Positions 1 to 9,275 of a DNA stretch of 33,731 nt are shown piece by piece. A program made the translations under genes and the position numbers. The first letter of the stretch is position 1. Each line of letters opens with the position of its first letter. The stretch is from Bacillota bacterium (lineage in GTDB: Bacteria > Bacillota > Clostridia > Acetivibrionales > DTU013). A model generated the notes under the pieces. It had not been told where the DNA came from. It did no database searches and saw nothing but the letters and a program-made list of their open reading frames with translations. The stretch covers positions 1 through 33,731 of the forward strand of contig JAEXNT010000053.1 in assembly GCA_023439545.1 (NCBI GenBank), read 5' to 3'.

Positions 1-2
1 AC

Positions 3-3000
3 GCCATGTATGTCAACACCAGCAGCGTCAGCGGTCAGTGGATCGAATTCGAGGCATCGTCCGCCGAGGGGCTGTTTTCCTTTGACCTGTCCTCGCTGAC
101 GGTTTACAGAGGTTCAAGCGGCGGAGCAATGACGTTCGAGGTTGTCGGCACCAAAACTGGAGGCTCGACCGTCACCGAGAATCTTTCATGGCCTCTGGAC
201 GGTACCGAGGTCAAAACCTTTTCGGTTTCCGCTCTCACCGGCATCACCAAGTTCAGAGTCAACATGAGCGGCTTTGTCACATGGTGCGCCGACTTTGTCA
301 GCTTCACAATCTCAAACCAGGTCAATAGCGGCAACGCATCTCCGGTGATCAGCAATCTCAGTGATGCCGCCTTTTGGGAAAACACCGTCAACGCTGCGGC
401 GCAGCAGCTTGACACGGATATTTCCGTGAGTGACACAGATTCAGCAGACCTCTCCGGCGGGAAGGTCACGGTGTCCTATACCGGAACCGGCTTAACAGAG
501 GATCGACTGACGGTCGGCAATATCGGCAATATCTCGGTATCGGGGACTACGGTAAGTTACTCGGGGGTAGGCTCCATCGGCACGGTAAGCGGCGGCGGTA
601 GCGGCTCATCGCTGGTGATAACGCTCGGCGAAAACGCCACGCCCGCAAGGACTATAGATTTACTGCGGGCCATATGCTATGCAAACACTTCCGATGAACC
701 CACCAGCTACCGCACCGTTTCCATTACTGTCAGCGATGGGGACGGGGCGACAAGCAGCGCGGTCACGGCTGAAATAAGCGTAACCGGCGAGGCGGATAAC
801 GGCAGCGTCGAAACTCCGGGAACGGTCAACGATCTCAATGTAGATTGGCTGGATGATCTGAATAATTATTTTATCATCGCCAGCAACGATACCGCATGGT
901 CACTGTCAGGCGACGCCTCCTTTATCTGGCTCGACGATGGACCAATAAACGTGGGAACAGGCCCGGCCTCCCTGACCATCAGCGCCGCTGAGCAGTTTGC
1001 CGGAGGCATGTTCGACCTGACACAAATTCAATTTGATCTGGACACCTCCGCCAGTGGACAAACGTTCAACGTGACGGTCAACGGGCACCAGGCAGGCGGA
1101 ACGCAGATAACCGGCGGCACAACCATCAGCACCACAGGTTCAAACGCAATGAACCTAAGCAACATGACCGGGCTGACCTCTTTCGACGTTCAGATTGAAG
1201 GGAGCGTTGACCTGTCGTTTTTGTCGCTTGATTCCTTCACGGTAGCCAATCCCCAGGTTGCTAATATTCCTCCCTCCGTGACCGGGGTAACCAAGCCCGT
1301 AAGTGGAAGCACCGATGTATCGGTGGATACGAATATCGTGATTCAGTTCAGCGAATCGCTGGACACCGCCACCATCGGTACCGTGACTCTGAACAGCACA
1401 TCTTATATCAACGGGAGCAATGCCGCGATTTCGGTATCTGGAAGCATGGTGACCGTCAACCCGACGAACGATTTTACGTATGGCACCAAATATACGGGGC
1501 TTAGTGTGAGCGGTTTCAAGGACACTGGGGGTAGTCAAATGACTGCCTATACCGACTCATCCTACAATTTTACTACATTGCAGCCGCCATCACTTACCAC
1601 GCCTACCGGCCTTGCATGGGACGGCACGACGCCCGGTAAAGCGACGTGGAACACGGTTTCAAACGCTGTCAGCTACACCGTTCAGCTCTACAAGGGCGGC
1701 ACGGCGCAGGGCAGCGCAGTCACAGGCGTCACTGCCGCGGAGCATGACTTCACTGCAACCATAACCTCGGCGGGAACAGGCGCCTACACCTTTAAGGTGA
1801 CAGCCGTCGGCGACGGCAGCAGCTATACCAACAGCGCGGAGTCCGCCGCAAGCGCGACATACAGCTATATCGCGCCGTCATCGCCAATCCAGCTAACAAT
1901 GCCCACCGGCCTTGCCTGGAACGGCACGACGCCCGGTAAAGCGACGTGGAACACGGTTTCAAACGCTGTCAGCTACACCGTGCAGCTCTACAAGGGCGGC
2001 ACGACGCAGGGCAGCGCAGTCACCGGCGTCACTGCCGCGGAGTATGACTTCACTGCAACCATAACCTCGGCGGGAACAGGCGCCTACACCTTTAAGGTGA
2101 CAGCCGTCGGTGATGGCAGCAGCTATACAAACAGCGCGGAGTCCGCCGCAAGCGCGGCGTACACCTATACCGCGCCGTCATCGCCTATCCAGCTTGACGC
2201 GCCCGCTGGCCTTGCATGGAACAGCACGACGCCCGGTAAAGCGACGTGGAACACGGTTTCAAACGCTGTCAGCTACACCGTGCAGCTCTACAAGGGCGGC
2301 ACGACGCAGGGCAGCGCAGTCACCGGCGTCACTGCCGCGGAGCATGACTTCACGTCCGCAATTACCACAGTAGGAAACGGCAGCTACACCTTTAAGGTAA
2401 CCGCTGTCGGTGATGGGATAAAATACACAAACAGCGCGGAATCCGCCGCAAGCGCGGCGTACACCTATACCGGAGGAGCGGCGAGCTACACCATTACCGC
2501 GTGGGCTGGAAGTGGCGGCAGCATCAGTCCCAGCGGTTCGGTTTCCGTTACTTCGGGCGGCAGCCAAACCTTTACTATTACGCCAAACAACAATTACGGC
2601 ATTTCCTCCGTAGCCGTGGATAGTGTAAACCAGGGCACCATAGCCTCCTACACCTTTACAAATGTGAGTGGCAACCACACCATTAGCGTGACCTTCACTT
2701 ACACAGGTGGAAGCTCCGGCGGCTCATCGTCGGGCGGCGGAAGCTTCGAGGCAAAATATACGGTGTCGGCTGACAAAAGCCCGAACGGGACGGTCACCCT
2801 GTCCGCGACCAGTGTCAAGGAAGGCGGCAGCGTGACGATTACGATATCCCCGAAGAAAGGCTACCGGATAGCCGACGTACTGATTAACGGAGTTTCTGTA
2901 GGCGTAGTTTCAAGCTACACCATCGAAAATATCAGCAAAAACATCACGGTTCGGGCTATATTCGAAAAGCTTGAGGAAGACGAAGCATGGGTGAATCCCT

Positions 3001-3542
3001 ATTCGGATGTCCCTGACAGCGCATGGTATTATGCTTATGTAAGTTATATAAGCAGGAAAGGGCTTATGAACGGAGACGGCAGACATTTCGACCCGGACGG
3101 CGATATGACAAGGGCGATGGCCGTAACGGTGCTGTTCCGCCTCGGCGGGGATTCCGGGAGCTATAAAAACACCTTCACAGATGTGGATTCCGGCGCGTGG
3201 TATGGACAGGCCGTAGCGTGGGCTTCGACAAACGGCATCGTTAGCGGCGTGGGCGGGAACAGATTTGCCCCCAAAAGCCCGCTGTCCCGCGAGCAGCTCG
3301 CCGTGATGTTGTATAACTATGCGAAATACAAGGGCCTTACCATCACTGTGACGAGCGGCGGCGTTCTGGATAGTTATTCCGATGCAGGCAGCGTATCGGA
3401 ATGGGCGGAGGATGCCATAAATTGGGCGGTAAGCCTCGGGATCATATCCGGAGACGGTGTAAACCTTGACCCGCAGGGCAACGCCACACGCGCCCAGATC
3501 GCGGCCATGCTGCAGCGGTTTATTGAATACGTGGATCGTTGA
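3..3542 (+). CDS. Large SLH-anchored surface protein, 5' end outside the window
   Basis: The reading frame is open to the left edge and the first ATG (position 6) has no ribosome site or signal peptide after it, so the gene starts upstream; 1178 residues are visible. In order (numbered from that ATG): a cadherin-like bacterial repeat domain at about 120-260 (ENTVNAA..., SVTVSDGDG-type ends), a middle beta-rich region, a Big_5-type Ig domain at about 420-525 (PSVTGVTKP...), three 100-residue fibronectin-like repeats at 530-828, two InlB B-repeat-like modules at about 832-905 and 918-990, and three SLH domains at about 997, 1055 and 1121 to the end. SLH domains bind pyruvylated secondary cell-wall polymer, so the protein should sit on the cell surface. 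No catalytic domain is visible in this part; adhesion or scaffolding is inference. A terminator follows. Confidence 0.9.
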   Translation, partial: AMYVNTSSVSGQWIEFEASSAEGLFSFDLSSLTVYRGSSGGAMTFEVVGTKTGGSTVTENLSWPLDGTEVKTFSVSALTGITKFRVNMSGFVTWCADFVSFTISNQVNSGNASPVISNLSDAAFWENTVNAAAQQLDTDISVSDTDSADLSGGKVTVSYTGTGLTEDRLTVGNIGNISVSGTTVSYSGVGSIGTVSGGGSGSSLVITLGENATPARTIDLLRAICYANTSDEPTSYRTVSITVSDGDGATSSAVTAEISVTGEADNGSVETPGTVNDLNVDWLDDLNNYFIIASNDTAWSLSGDASFIWLDDGPINVGTGPASLTISAAEQFAGGMFDLTQIQFDLDTSASGQTFNVTVNGHQAGGTQITGGTTISTTGSNAMNLSNMTGLTSFDVQIEGSVDLSFLSLDSFTVANPQVANIPPSVTGVTKPVSGSTDVSVDTNIVIQFSESLDTATIGTVTLNSTSYINGSNAAISVSGSMVTVNPTNDFTYGTKYTGLSVSGFKDTGGSQMTAYTDSSYNFTTLQPPSLTTPTGLAWDGTTPGKATWNTVSNAVSYTVQLYKGGTAQGSAVTGVTAAEHDFTATITSAGTGAYTFKVTAVGDGSSYTNSAESAASATYSYIAPSSPIQLTMPTGLAWNGTTPGKATWNTVSNAVSYTVQLYKGGTTQGSAVTGVTAAEYDFTATITSAGTGAYTFKVTAVGDGSSYTNSAESAASAAYTYTAPSSPIQLDAPAGLAWNSTTPGKATWNTVSNAVSYTVQLYKGGTTQGSAVTGVTAAEHDFTSAITTVGNGSYTFKVTAVGDGIKYTNSAESAASAAYTYTGGAASYTITAWAGSGGSISPSGSVSVTSGGSQTFTITPNNNYGISSVAVDSVNQGTIASYTFTNVSGNHTISVTFTYTGGSSGGSSSGGGSFEAKYTVSADKSPNGTVTLSATSVKEGGSVTITISPKKGYRIADVLINGVSVGVVSSYTIENISKNITVRAIFEKLEEDEAWVNPYSDVPDSAWYYAYVSYISRKGLMNGDGRHFDPDGDMTRAMAVTVLFRLGGDSGSYKNTFTDVDSGAWYGQAVAWASTNGIVSGVGGNRFAPKSPLSREQLAVMLYNYAKYKGLTITVTSGGVLDSYSDAGSVSEWAEDAINWAVSLGIISGDGVNLDPQGNATRAQIAAMLQRFIEYVDR
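1593..2490 (+). repeat. Three in-frame tandem repeats with a 300-bp period
   Basis: Copies begin near 1593, 1893 and 2193. They keep an exact 300-bp (100-codon) register; for example the GCCCGGTAAAGCGACGTGGA core recurs at the same offset in each copy. Copies 1 and 2 differ at few bases, while copy 3 diverges in its last third. Each encodes one fibronectin-like module of the surface protein. The near-identity at DNA level points to recent duplication or gene conversion. Confidence 0.93.
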
Positions 3543-3675
3543 TACTGCTTATTGTTTTTCAAATCCGCTCTGATGAAAAGTTGATCTTCAATAAGAATTG
3601 GTAAAAAGAGTTTGAATACACTGTTTTTCAAACGCAAAGCAAATGATATCGATTTTGGAAAGAAAACACAGAACT

Positions 3676-3716
3676 AAAGATCCGAACTTCTCCTATTGGA
3701 TGGGTTCGGATTTTTT
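3676..3716 (+). terminator. Rho-independent terminator after the SLH protein gene
   Basis: Perfect 8-bp arms ATCCGAAC (3680-3687) and GTTCGGAT (3704-3711), extended by A-U pairs, run directly into a tract of six T. It lies about 135 bp after the stop codon. Confidence 0.85.
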
Positions 3717-3798
3717 ATTTCTATGCCGTGTCCTGATTGTTTTAAAAAACATGTTTGTTGAAATACGCCATTTAAAACTGGATACAAAATTATAGTAT

Positions 3799-3826
3799 TT
3801 GGACACTTTATTAAATTTTATATTCA
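3799..3826 (+). promoter_or_regulatory. Candidate sigma-A promoter for the sugar importer
   Basis: TTGGAC (3799-3804) and TATTCA (3821-3826) are separated by 16 bp in an A+T-rich stretch about 50 bp before the binding-protein start. The match is only moderate. The rest of the 335-bp gap 3543-3877 holds the terminator above and a 10-bp palindrome AAACATGTTT at 3747-3756 that could be an operator; no other gene is visible there. Confidence 0.4.
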
Positions 3827-3877
3827 TATACCCTATGCTATCATAAAGAAAAAGCCATTAAGGAGGAGGACTTGTTT

Positions 3878-5290
3878 ATGAAGCTCAGGAAATTGGCGAC
3901 CTTATTGCTGGTATTCGCGTTCATTGCTGCAACCATTATGGGATGCGGATCCGGAACCAAAACGGGAGATGCTGCGGCAGCGGAAGCGACTGCAGTAGTC
4001 GATACCGCACCCGTAGAACCTTCAGCGAGCGAAGCGGCTGCACCGGAAGAGGATACTCTGAAGGTACCGGACAAGGACATTAAGATCACTTTGTGGGACA
4101 TCGCAACTGAGGATCCTGCGAACACCATCCAGCAGGGAGCTGTTGACCGTTTCATGAAGGATCATCCCAATGTCAAGGTTGAAACCACTCATATCCAGAA
4201 CGATACCTACAAGCAGAAGCTGGTTGTGGCAATGAGCTCCGGACAGTGCCCGAACATGTACATCCACTGGGGCGGCGGTCCTATGAACGAGTATATCGAT
4301 TCCGGTTTTGCAGTACCGATTACCGAACTGATGAACAAGTACAATAAGGTGCCTTTCCTAAAGGCGGCCATTGCACAGAGCACTTACAAGGGCGAGATTT
4401 ATGCGGTTCCTTACAGCAGCCTCGCAGGAAGCGGCATATACTATAACAAGACCATATTCCAGAAACTTGGACTTCAGGTTCCGCAGACAATAGCTGAACT
4501 GGAAAAGGCCTGCGATACGTTGAAAAAGAACGGCTACATTCCTTTCTCACTGGCAAACCAGAACAAATGGACAGGATCCATGTACTTCATGTATCTGGCG
4601 GCCCGCTACGGCGGAGTTGAGGAATTCAATGCGGCAGTCGACGGCACCGGTTCCTTCACTTCACCTGCTTTCAAGTTTGCAGCGGAAACAATCCAGAAAT
4701 GGATAAAGGCCGGATATTTCCCGGACGGCGTAAACAGCATAAATGCCGACGACGGACAGGACAGACAGCTGATGTACAAGGAAGAAGCCGCTATGATGCT
4801 CCATGGCACATGGCAGTCATCATCGATGAAAAACGACAACGCAGAGTGGTATACAGCTAACATAGGATACTTCGCATTCCCGAAGCTTGACGGAAGCAAA
4901 GCAGATCAGTCTATAGTGGTGGGTACCTCCATAGGTAATGGCTTCAATTTCAACACCGGAGACGACAAGGATCTTCTCAACGCATGCTTTATCCTTGCAA
5001 CACAGTACTACAACGATGATACTTACAAAAAGGCTCAGCTTGATACGGGCGGTATTCCTTCGATCGAAGGCATGGGCGATTCCATTACCGATCCCTGTAT
5101 GCAGCAGGTTTGGAAGGACTTCACAAATGCCAGCAACGTACAGCTGTGGTATGACCAGTATCTGCCTCCGGAAGTCGGAGAAGTTCACAAGAATACCTGT
5201 CAGGAAATCTTCGGTCTGACGAAGACTCCGGATCAAGCAAATCAGGAACTTCAGGACGCTATGCAGAAATATCTGTCCGAAAAGAAATAA
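3878..5290 (+). CDS. Extracellular carbohydrate-binding lipoprotein of an ABC importer
   Basis: A family-1 (UgpB/MalE-like) solute-binding protein of 470 residues, lipid-anchored outside the membrane, which hands a sugar or glycoside to the two permeases that follow. The start is set at ATG 3878: AGGAGGAGGA at 3861-3870 is correctly spaced for it, whereas the in-frame TTG at 3872 is too close. The N-terminus has basic residues, a hydrophobic stretch and a lipobox ending IMGC, then an Ala/Glu/Pro-rich linker. The mature domain begins near IKITLWDIATEDP, with the family pattern VDRFMKDHPNVKVE and many surface aromatics typical of sugar sites. No ATPase is encoded nearby, so a shared MsiK/MsmX-type ATPase elsewhere is likely. 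The substrate cannot be read from sequence. Confidence 0.92.
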   Translation: MKLRKLATLLLVFAFIAATIMGCGSGTKTGDAAAAEATAVVDTAPVEPSASEAAAPEEDTLKVPDKDIKITLWDIATEDPANTIQQGAVDRFMKDHPNVKVETTHIQNDTYKQKLVVAMSSGQCPNMYIHWGGGPMNEYIDSGFAVPITELMNKYNKVPFLKAAIAQSTYKGEIYAVPYSSLAGSGIYYNKTIFQKLGLQVPQTIAELEKACDTLKKNGYIPFSLANQNKWTGSMYFMYLAARYGGVEEFNAAVDGTGSFTSPAFKFAAETIQKWIKAGYFPDGVNSINADDGQDRQLMYKEEAAMMLHGTWQSSSMKNDNAEWYTANIGYFAFPKLDGSKADQSIVVGTSIGNGFNFNTGDDKDLLNACFILATQYYNDDTYKKAQLDTGGIPSIEGMGDSITDPCMQQVWKDFTNASNVQLWYDQYLPPEVGEVHKNTCQEIFGLTKTPDQANQELQDAMQKYLSEKK

Positions 5291-5331
5291 CAGATCAAGC
5301 GAATTATTAAATATTAATAACTTAAAAGAGA

Positions 5332-5376
5332 AAGCCCGCAGTGAATTACGAGACTACTTACTGTGGGCTTCCTTTT
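5332..5376 (+). terminator. Intra-operon hairpin (attenuator or processing site)
   Basis: Arms AAGCCCGCAGT (5332-5342) and ACTGTGGGCTT (5360-5370) form an 11-bp stem with one G-U pair, followed by the broken T-rich tract TTCCTTTTAG. Hairpins between a binding-protein gene and its permease genes commonly protect the upstream mRNA or cause partial termination, so that the binding protein is made in excess. That role is inferred here. Confidence 0.65.
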
Positions 5377-5440
5377 AGTAACGGTAAATCAGGTACTTCA
5401 GTTGATAAATTGCTGTATATCGTATCGGAGGGATTTATCT

Positions 5441-6343
5441 GTGAATAATAACATATCATTGCTTCAAACCAGGCGGAGAAGCACACGAAATGCTGCAGCC
5501 GTATTCCTGGCGCCGGTTATACTGATTATGCTTGTTTTCATTGTATACCCGATTTTTGCCACGTTCGACATCAGTCTGTATCAATGGAACGGTATCTCAG
5601 CAAAGAAAGTCTTCATCGGATTGGGGAACTGGCGTGATCTGGCAACCGACATTGCGTTCTGGTATGCATTCAAGAACAATGTTCTGATCATGGTTTGTTC
5701 AATCCTGCTTCAAATACCTATCGCTGTTGCGCTTGCGACATTTCTGGACGCAGGGGGAAGAAAACTCAATATATATAAGGTTGTCTGGTTCCTGCCGCTG
5801 CTGATGTCCTCGGTGGCGATAGGTTTTCTGTTTTCATATGCACTGGCAACGTCAGGAGGCATAATCACTACGATTTCGCAGGCATTAGGCGGAGGAAAGG
5901 TCGATTTACTGGGCCGCGCCCCGCATGCGCTTTTTGCCGTCATTGGCGTAATTGCCTGGCAGTATACTCCATTTTACATGGTGTTTTTTATGGCCGGCTA
6001 CAGCAATATCAGCATGGACATTTACGAGGCTACGATCATTGACGGCGCGACAAGGGGGCAATATTTCCGCTATGTAGCGCTTCCCTTGCTGACTCCGATC
6101 GTAAAAACGGCATGTATTCTATCACTTATCGGTTCTCTGAAATACTTCGATTTGATTTATGTCATGACAGGCGGCGGTCCCGGAACTGCGTCGGAATTGA
6201 TGGCAACGTATATGTACAAGATGTCCTTCCGGCACTTCAAGATGGGATACGGTTCGACCGCGGCTGCAGGAATGTTTATCCTGGTAACGGGGATTGCACT
6301 GCTGATCCAGAGATTAATCAGAGTAAAGGATGATATATCATGA
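5441..6343 (+). CDS. Sugar ABC transporter permease, MalF/UgpA type
   Basis: An integral membrane subunit of about 300 residues with roughly six hydrophobic segments; the first is AAVFLAPVILIMLVFIVYP. The binding-protein-dependent EAA loop, which docks the ATPase, is seen as YEATIIDGATRGQYFRYVAL with LPLLTPI after it. The open frame extends back to GTG 5363, but that lies inside the attenuator hairpin. GTG 5441 has GGAGGG at 5427-5432 with 8-bp spacing and gives a normal N-terminus (MNNNISLL), so it is chosen. It overlaps the next gene by ATGA and forms the heterodimeric channel with it. Confidence 0.92.
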   Translation: MNNNISLLQTRRRSTRNAAAVFLAPVILIMLVFIVYPIFATFDISLYQWNGISAKKVFIGLGNWRDLATDIAFWYAFKNNVLIMVCSILLQIPIAVALATFLDAGGRKLNIYKVVWFLPLLMSSVAIGFLFSYALATSGGIITTISQALGGGKVDLLGRAPHALFAVIGVIAWQYTPFYMVFFMAGYSNISMDIYEATIIDGATRGQYFRYVALPLLTPIVKTACILSLIGSLKYFDLIYVMTGGGPGTASELMATYMYKMSFRHFKMGYGSTAAAGMFILVTGIALLIQRLIRVKDDIS

Positions 6344-7188
6344 ACAAGGATGCAACGGTAAAAATAAAAAGCAGGGTTTCATGGACCATAGCTTTCATTC
6401 TTGCAACCGGGTGGGTGCTGGTAACGGGAATCCCGTTCATCTTCATGGTACTCAACTCCTTCAAGGGGCAGTTCGAGATGCTGAAGAAGGGAATATTCCA
6501 GCTTCCTGATAAGTGGTATCCCGAAAATTATATAGCAGTTCTGTCAAAAGGGTTTCTGAACTATTTCCTAAACAGTGTTATCGTTCTGGCGGTTTCATTG
6601 ACAGTACTGCTGTTCATAACCGCGTGCGCATCCTATCCATTATCCAGGATGCAGTTCAAATTCAGGGGTGCAATTTACGGTTTGATCGTTGCATGCATGT
6701 CCATTCCAATACATGTAACATTGATTCCTGTATTCAAGATGACGACTCAATTTAAAATCTATGATAAGCTCTGGGCACTTATGGGGCCGAACATAGCTTT
6801 TGCAATCCCGATATCATGCTATATACTAACGACCTTTATGAGCGGTATACCCAGGGATGTGGAGGAATCTGCCGAGATCGACGGGTGCGGCAAATACAGG
6901 AACTTCTTCAGTATCATATTGCCGCTTGCAAAGCCCGGTCTTTCCACGCTGGCAATATATGACGGCGTTGCGATATGGAACGAATTCATTTTTGCGAACA
7001 CGCTGACCCAGTCGAAGTCTGCAAAGACACTGCCTTTGGCAATATCGGCCTTTCAGGGGGAGCATGCCATGAACATTCCGGTTATAATGTCGGTTCTGGT
7101 TCTGACAGTGCTTCCAATGATCATTTTGTTTATAATATTGCAGGACAAACTGGTAAAGGGCCTGATGGCCGGTGCGGTAAAGGGCTGA
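6340..7188 (+). CDS. Sugar ABC transporter permease, MalG/UgpE type
   Basis: 282 residues, the second channel subunit. It starts at ATG 6340, overlapping the stop of the previous permease by 4 bp, which implies translational coupling. The first membrane segment is near residues 13-37. The conserved MalG start VLNSFKG and an EAA loop ESAEIDGCGKYRNFFSIILP are both visible. Family members pair with a MalF-type partner and an ATPase that is not encoded here. No terminator is seen right after the stop codon. Confidence 0.92.
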   Translation: MNKDATVKIKSRVSWTIAFILATGWVLVTGIPFIFMVLNSFKGQFEMLKKGIFQLPDKWYPENYIAVLSKGFLNYFLNSVIVLAVSLTVLLFITACASYPLSRMQFKFRGAIYGLIVACMSIPIHVTLIPVFKMTTQFKIYDKLWALMGPNIAFAIPISCYILTTFMSGIPRDVEESAEIDGCGKYRNFFSIILPLAKPGLSTLAIYDGVAIWNEFIFANTLTQSKSAKTLPLAISAFQGEHAMNIPVIMSVLVLTVLPMIILFIILQDKLVKGLMAGAVKG

Positions 7189-7490
7189 CGTACGTAGGAA
7201 GGCGAGGACAGCCGGTACCATATCCTGCCCCATTGAGAAATTAAAATGGTATAATCCCAAAACATCGGCGTGGGAGCTCGAACACATGGATTATGAATTA
7301 TACATTGGTTTCAGCACGCGGATGAGGATCTTACGAAAGGTACAATAACGCTGTAGTAAAATCGGGGCGCCGGGAGTGCTGGTATTACGATTTATGAAAT
7401 ATCAGCAGCCCGGGTTACTTTATGCTAAAATATATGATATGGCAGCATGTCACTTTACCTATTCAATGAAGAAGAGGAAAAGGTGAAATA
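7189..7490 (+). other. 302-bp intergenic region with a GC-rich hairpin
   Basis: No coding sequence is supported here. An extended -10-like TGGTATAAT lies at 7247-7255 without a clear -35. Arms CCGGG...GCTG (7370-7381) and CAGC...CCCGG (7403-7413) can form an interrupted hairpin without a T tract. The stretch could carry the promoter or operator for the kinase-regulator pair, but nothing decisive is visible. Confidence 0.45.
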
Positions 7491-9275
7491 ATGGTCATAA
7501 TATGGAAGAGTAAGTTCAGCAGTTGGAATCTGGACAAAAAAATTTATGCTGTAATAACCGGCCTGAGTTATGCCATTTCAATCATAATGCTTGCTATCTT
7601 CACTACCTTTTACATATCGTCCTTTATAGGCCAGTCAAACAACATTACAAACGACCAATTGACTTCAATGGTCGTAAATTACGAGTCGGCACTGGATTCC
7701 TACAAGGAACTTGCAGAAGCTCTTATTATCGACGATTCCTTCCAACAATATCTTAAATGCGGCGGCAAAGCCAACTATAAATATTATAGCCTGGTGAACG
7801 GCGTAAAAAATACGCTTCAAAATGCGTTTAACATGCATTCCAACATGCGGTTCATAGCAGTCGTCAGCTATTATTTCGAGGACACCATATATAAAAGCAC
7901 CCTCACAAAAATTTCGAACAACTTTCGAAAGGTCTACGAAGAAGACTACGGAGACTGTGATTACAGCTGTGAAAAAGGAACGCTCCGTATAAGCTACAAT
8001 GATGCTTATTTGAAAAACAACAGCATGCTTAATGTGTACATGCCTATTTACAACACTTCCAACATGATCCACGAAATGGGGCTGTTGTGCATGATTTTCG
8101 ACAATAGCCTGTTTGAAGGAATACCTCCTGAAAAAAACGCGATAAAATACGATTCGGAGCTGTTCATGGTGGACACCTCCAGCTTTATTGTCTCCTGTAC
8201 GGATACCGGCCTGATAGGTTCGGAATTTGAATATTCGGGATTGTTGAAAGGGACCAGCGGAAATTTCGTCAAGGGAACCAGCCTGTATAACTACAGGAAA
8301 GTCGGCAGATGGAATTATTTTCTTATAAGCAGGATTCCTCTTATGAAGATGTACAGGGACAATATCATAGTAGTAGTCGTGCTTGTTCTGATGACTGTAG
8401 CGGTGACATATTTCGGTCTGAAAATATGCAAGAAAATCATCAACAGAACCTATCAGCCTCTTGATAACATAATCAGAGGAATGAATGATGCGGCGGAGGG
8501 AAAATTGGATGTACGCGTCAATGTGGAAAATGTAGGTGTTGATTTCGCCAAGCTTGCCAACGGTTTCAATTATATGATGGAGGAAATCAAAACACTGATG
8601 GAGCAAGTCAAGCTGGAGCAGCATCAAATGGACCAGATCAGGTTCAATGCCCTGCAGTCCCAGATCCAGCCGCATTTTCTTTACAATACGCTGGAATGCA
8701 TCCATTGGCAGGCGAGTGCCGACGGGAACAAGGAGCTGTCAATGTTCGTAAAGGCGCTTGCCCAGTATTACAGATTGTGCCTCAGCAAAGGCAAGGACGT
8801 AATCTGCCTTGAACAGGAAATTGACCATGTAAGGAATTATCTTATCATCCAGAACATAAGGTATGACAATATAATAAGCAGTACCATTGATATCGAGGAG
8901 GACTGTAAAAAGGTCCTGATCCCCAAAATAACGTTACAGCCTCTGGTGGAAAATTCAATATATCACGGGATAAAAATCAAGGAAGGCAAAAGGGGTGAAT
9001 TGAAAATAACAGCCCGTAAAAAGGGCGGTGATACTTTTATAGTATTGGAAGACGACGGAACAGGCATGACGGAGGAACAGATCCAAAATATGAACAATTC
9101 CATTTCCGAGTACGACCAGGATTTCGGGTACGGAATCCGGAATGTGAACAAGCGGATCGAAATACTGTTCGGCAAAGAATATGGACTGAATTATTCAAAG
9201 AATGAGTCGGGCGGGGTGACTGTGACTATTCGGCTTCCCGGTGCGGAAGGCTGCAAATTCGAAGAGGTGATGTAA
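7491..9275 (+). CDS. YesM-type membrane sensor histidine kinase
   Basis: 594 residues. A transmembrane segment at about 19-45 and a second at about 286-308 bracket a roughly 240-residue extracellular sensor region. A HAMP linker follows (about 306-360), then the His_kinase (PF06580) block QIQPHFLYNTLE, whose His395 is the expected autophosphorylation site. The ATP-binding part shows LQPLVENSIYHGI (N box), EDDGTGMT and GYGIRNVNKRIE (G boxes). ATG 7491 follows AGGAAAAGGTG. The stop overlaps the start of the regulator by one base (TAATG). Kinases of this class usually respond to external saccharides and control the neighbouring importer; this is inferred for the importer upstream. Confidence 0.93.
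   Translation: MVIIWKSKFSSWNLDKKIYAVITGLSYAISIIMLAIFTTFYISSFIGQSNNITNDQLTSMVVNYESALDSYKELAEALIIDDSFQQYLKCGGKANYKYYSLVNGVKNTLQNAFNMHSNMRFIAVVSYYFEDTIYKSTLTKISNNFRKVYEEDYGDCDYSCEKGTLRISYNDAYLKNNSMLNVYMPIYNTSNMIHEMGLLCMIFDNSLFEGIPPEKNAIKYDSELFMVDTSSFIVSCTDTGLIGSEFEYSGLLKGTSGNFVKGTSLYNYRKVGRWNYFLISRIPLMKMYRDNIIVVVVLVLMTVAVTYFGLKICKKIINRTYQPLDNIIRGMNDAAEGKLDVRVNVENVGVDFAKLANGFNYMMEEIKTLMEQVKLEQHQMDQIRFNALQSQIQPHFLYNTLECIHWQASADGNKELSMFVKALAQYYRLCLSKGKDVICLEQEIDHVRNYLIIQNIRYDNIISSTIDIEEDCKKVLIPKITLQPLVENSIYHGIKIKEGKRGELKITARKKGGDTFIVLEDDGTGMTEEQIQNMNNSISEYDQDFGYGIRNVNKRIEILFGKEYGLNYSKNESGGVTVTIRLPGAEGCKFEEVM

Noticed and set aside
1593..2490. Possible CRISPR-like array because of regular repeats
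   Set aside because: The repeats are contiguous 300-bp coding units without spacers and stay in frame in the surface protein.
5363..5440. N-terminal extension of the first permease from GTG 5363
   Set aside because: This start is inside the attenuator stem and has no ribosome site, while GTG 5441 has GGAGGG at good spacing.
7665..8705. A 346-residue minus-strand frame
   Set aside because: It is wholly antisense to the YesM-type kinase, with no ribosome site and no recognisable domain; the plus-strand protein has all family motifs.
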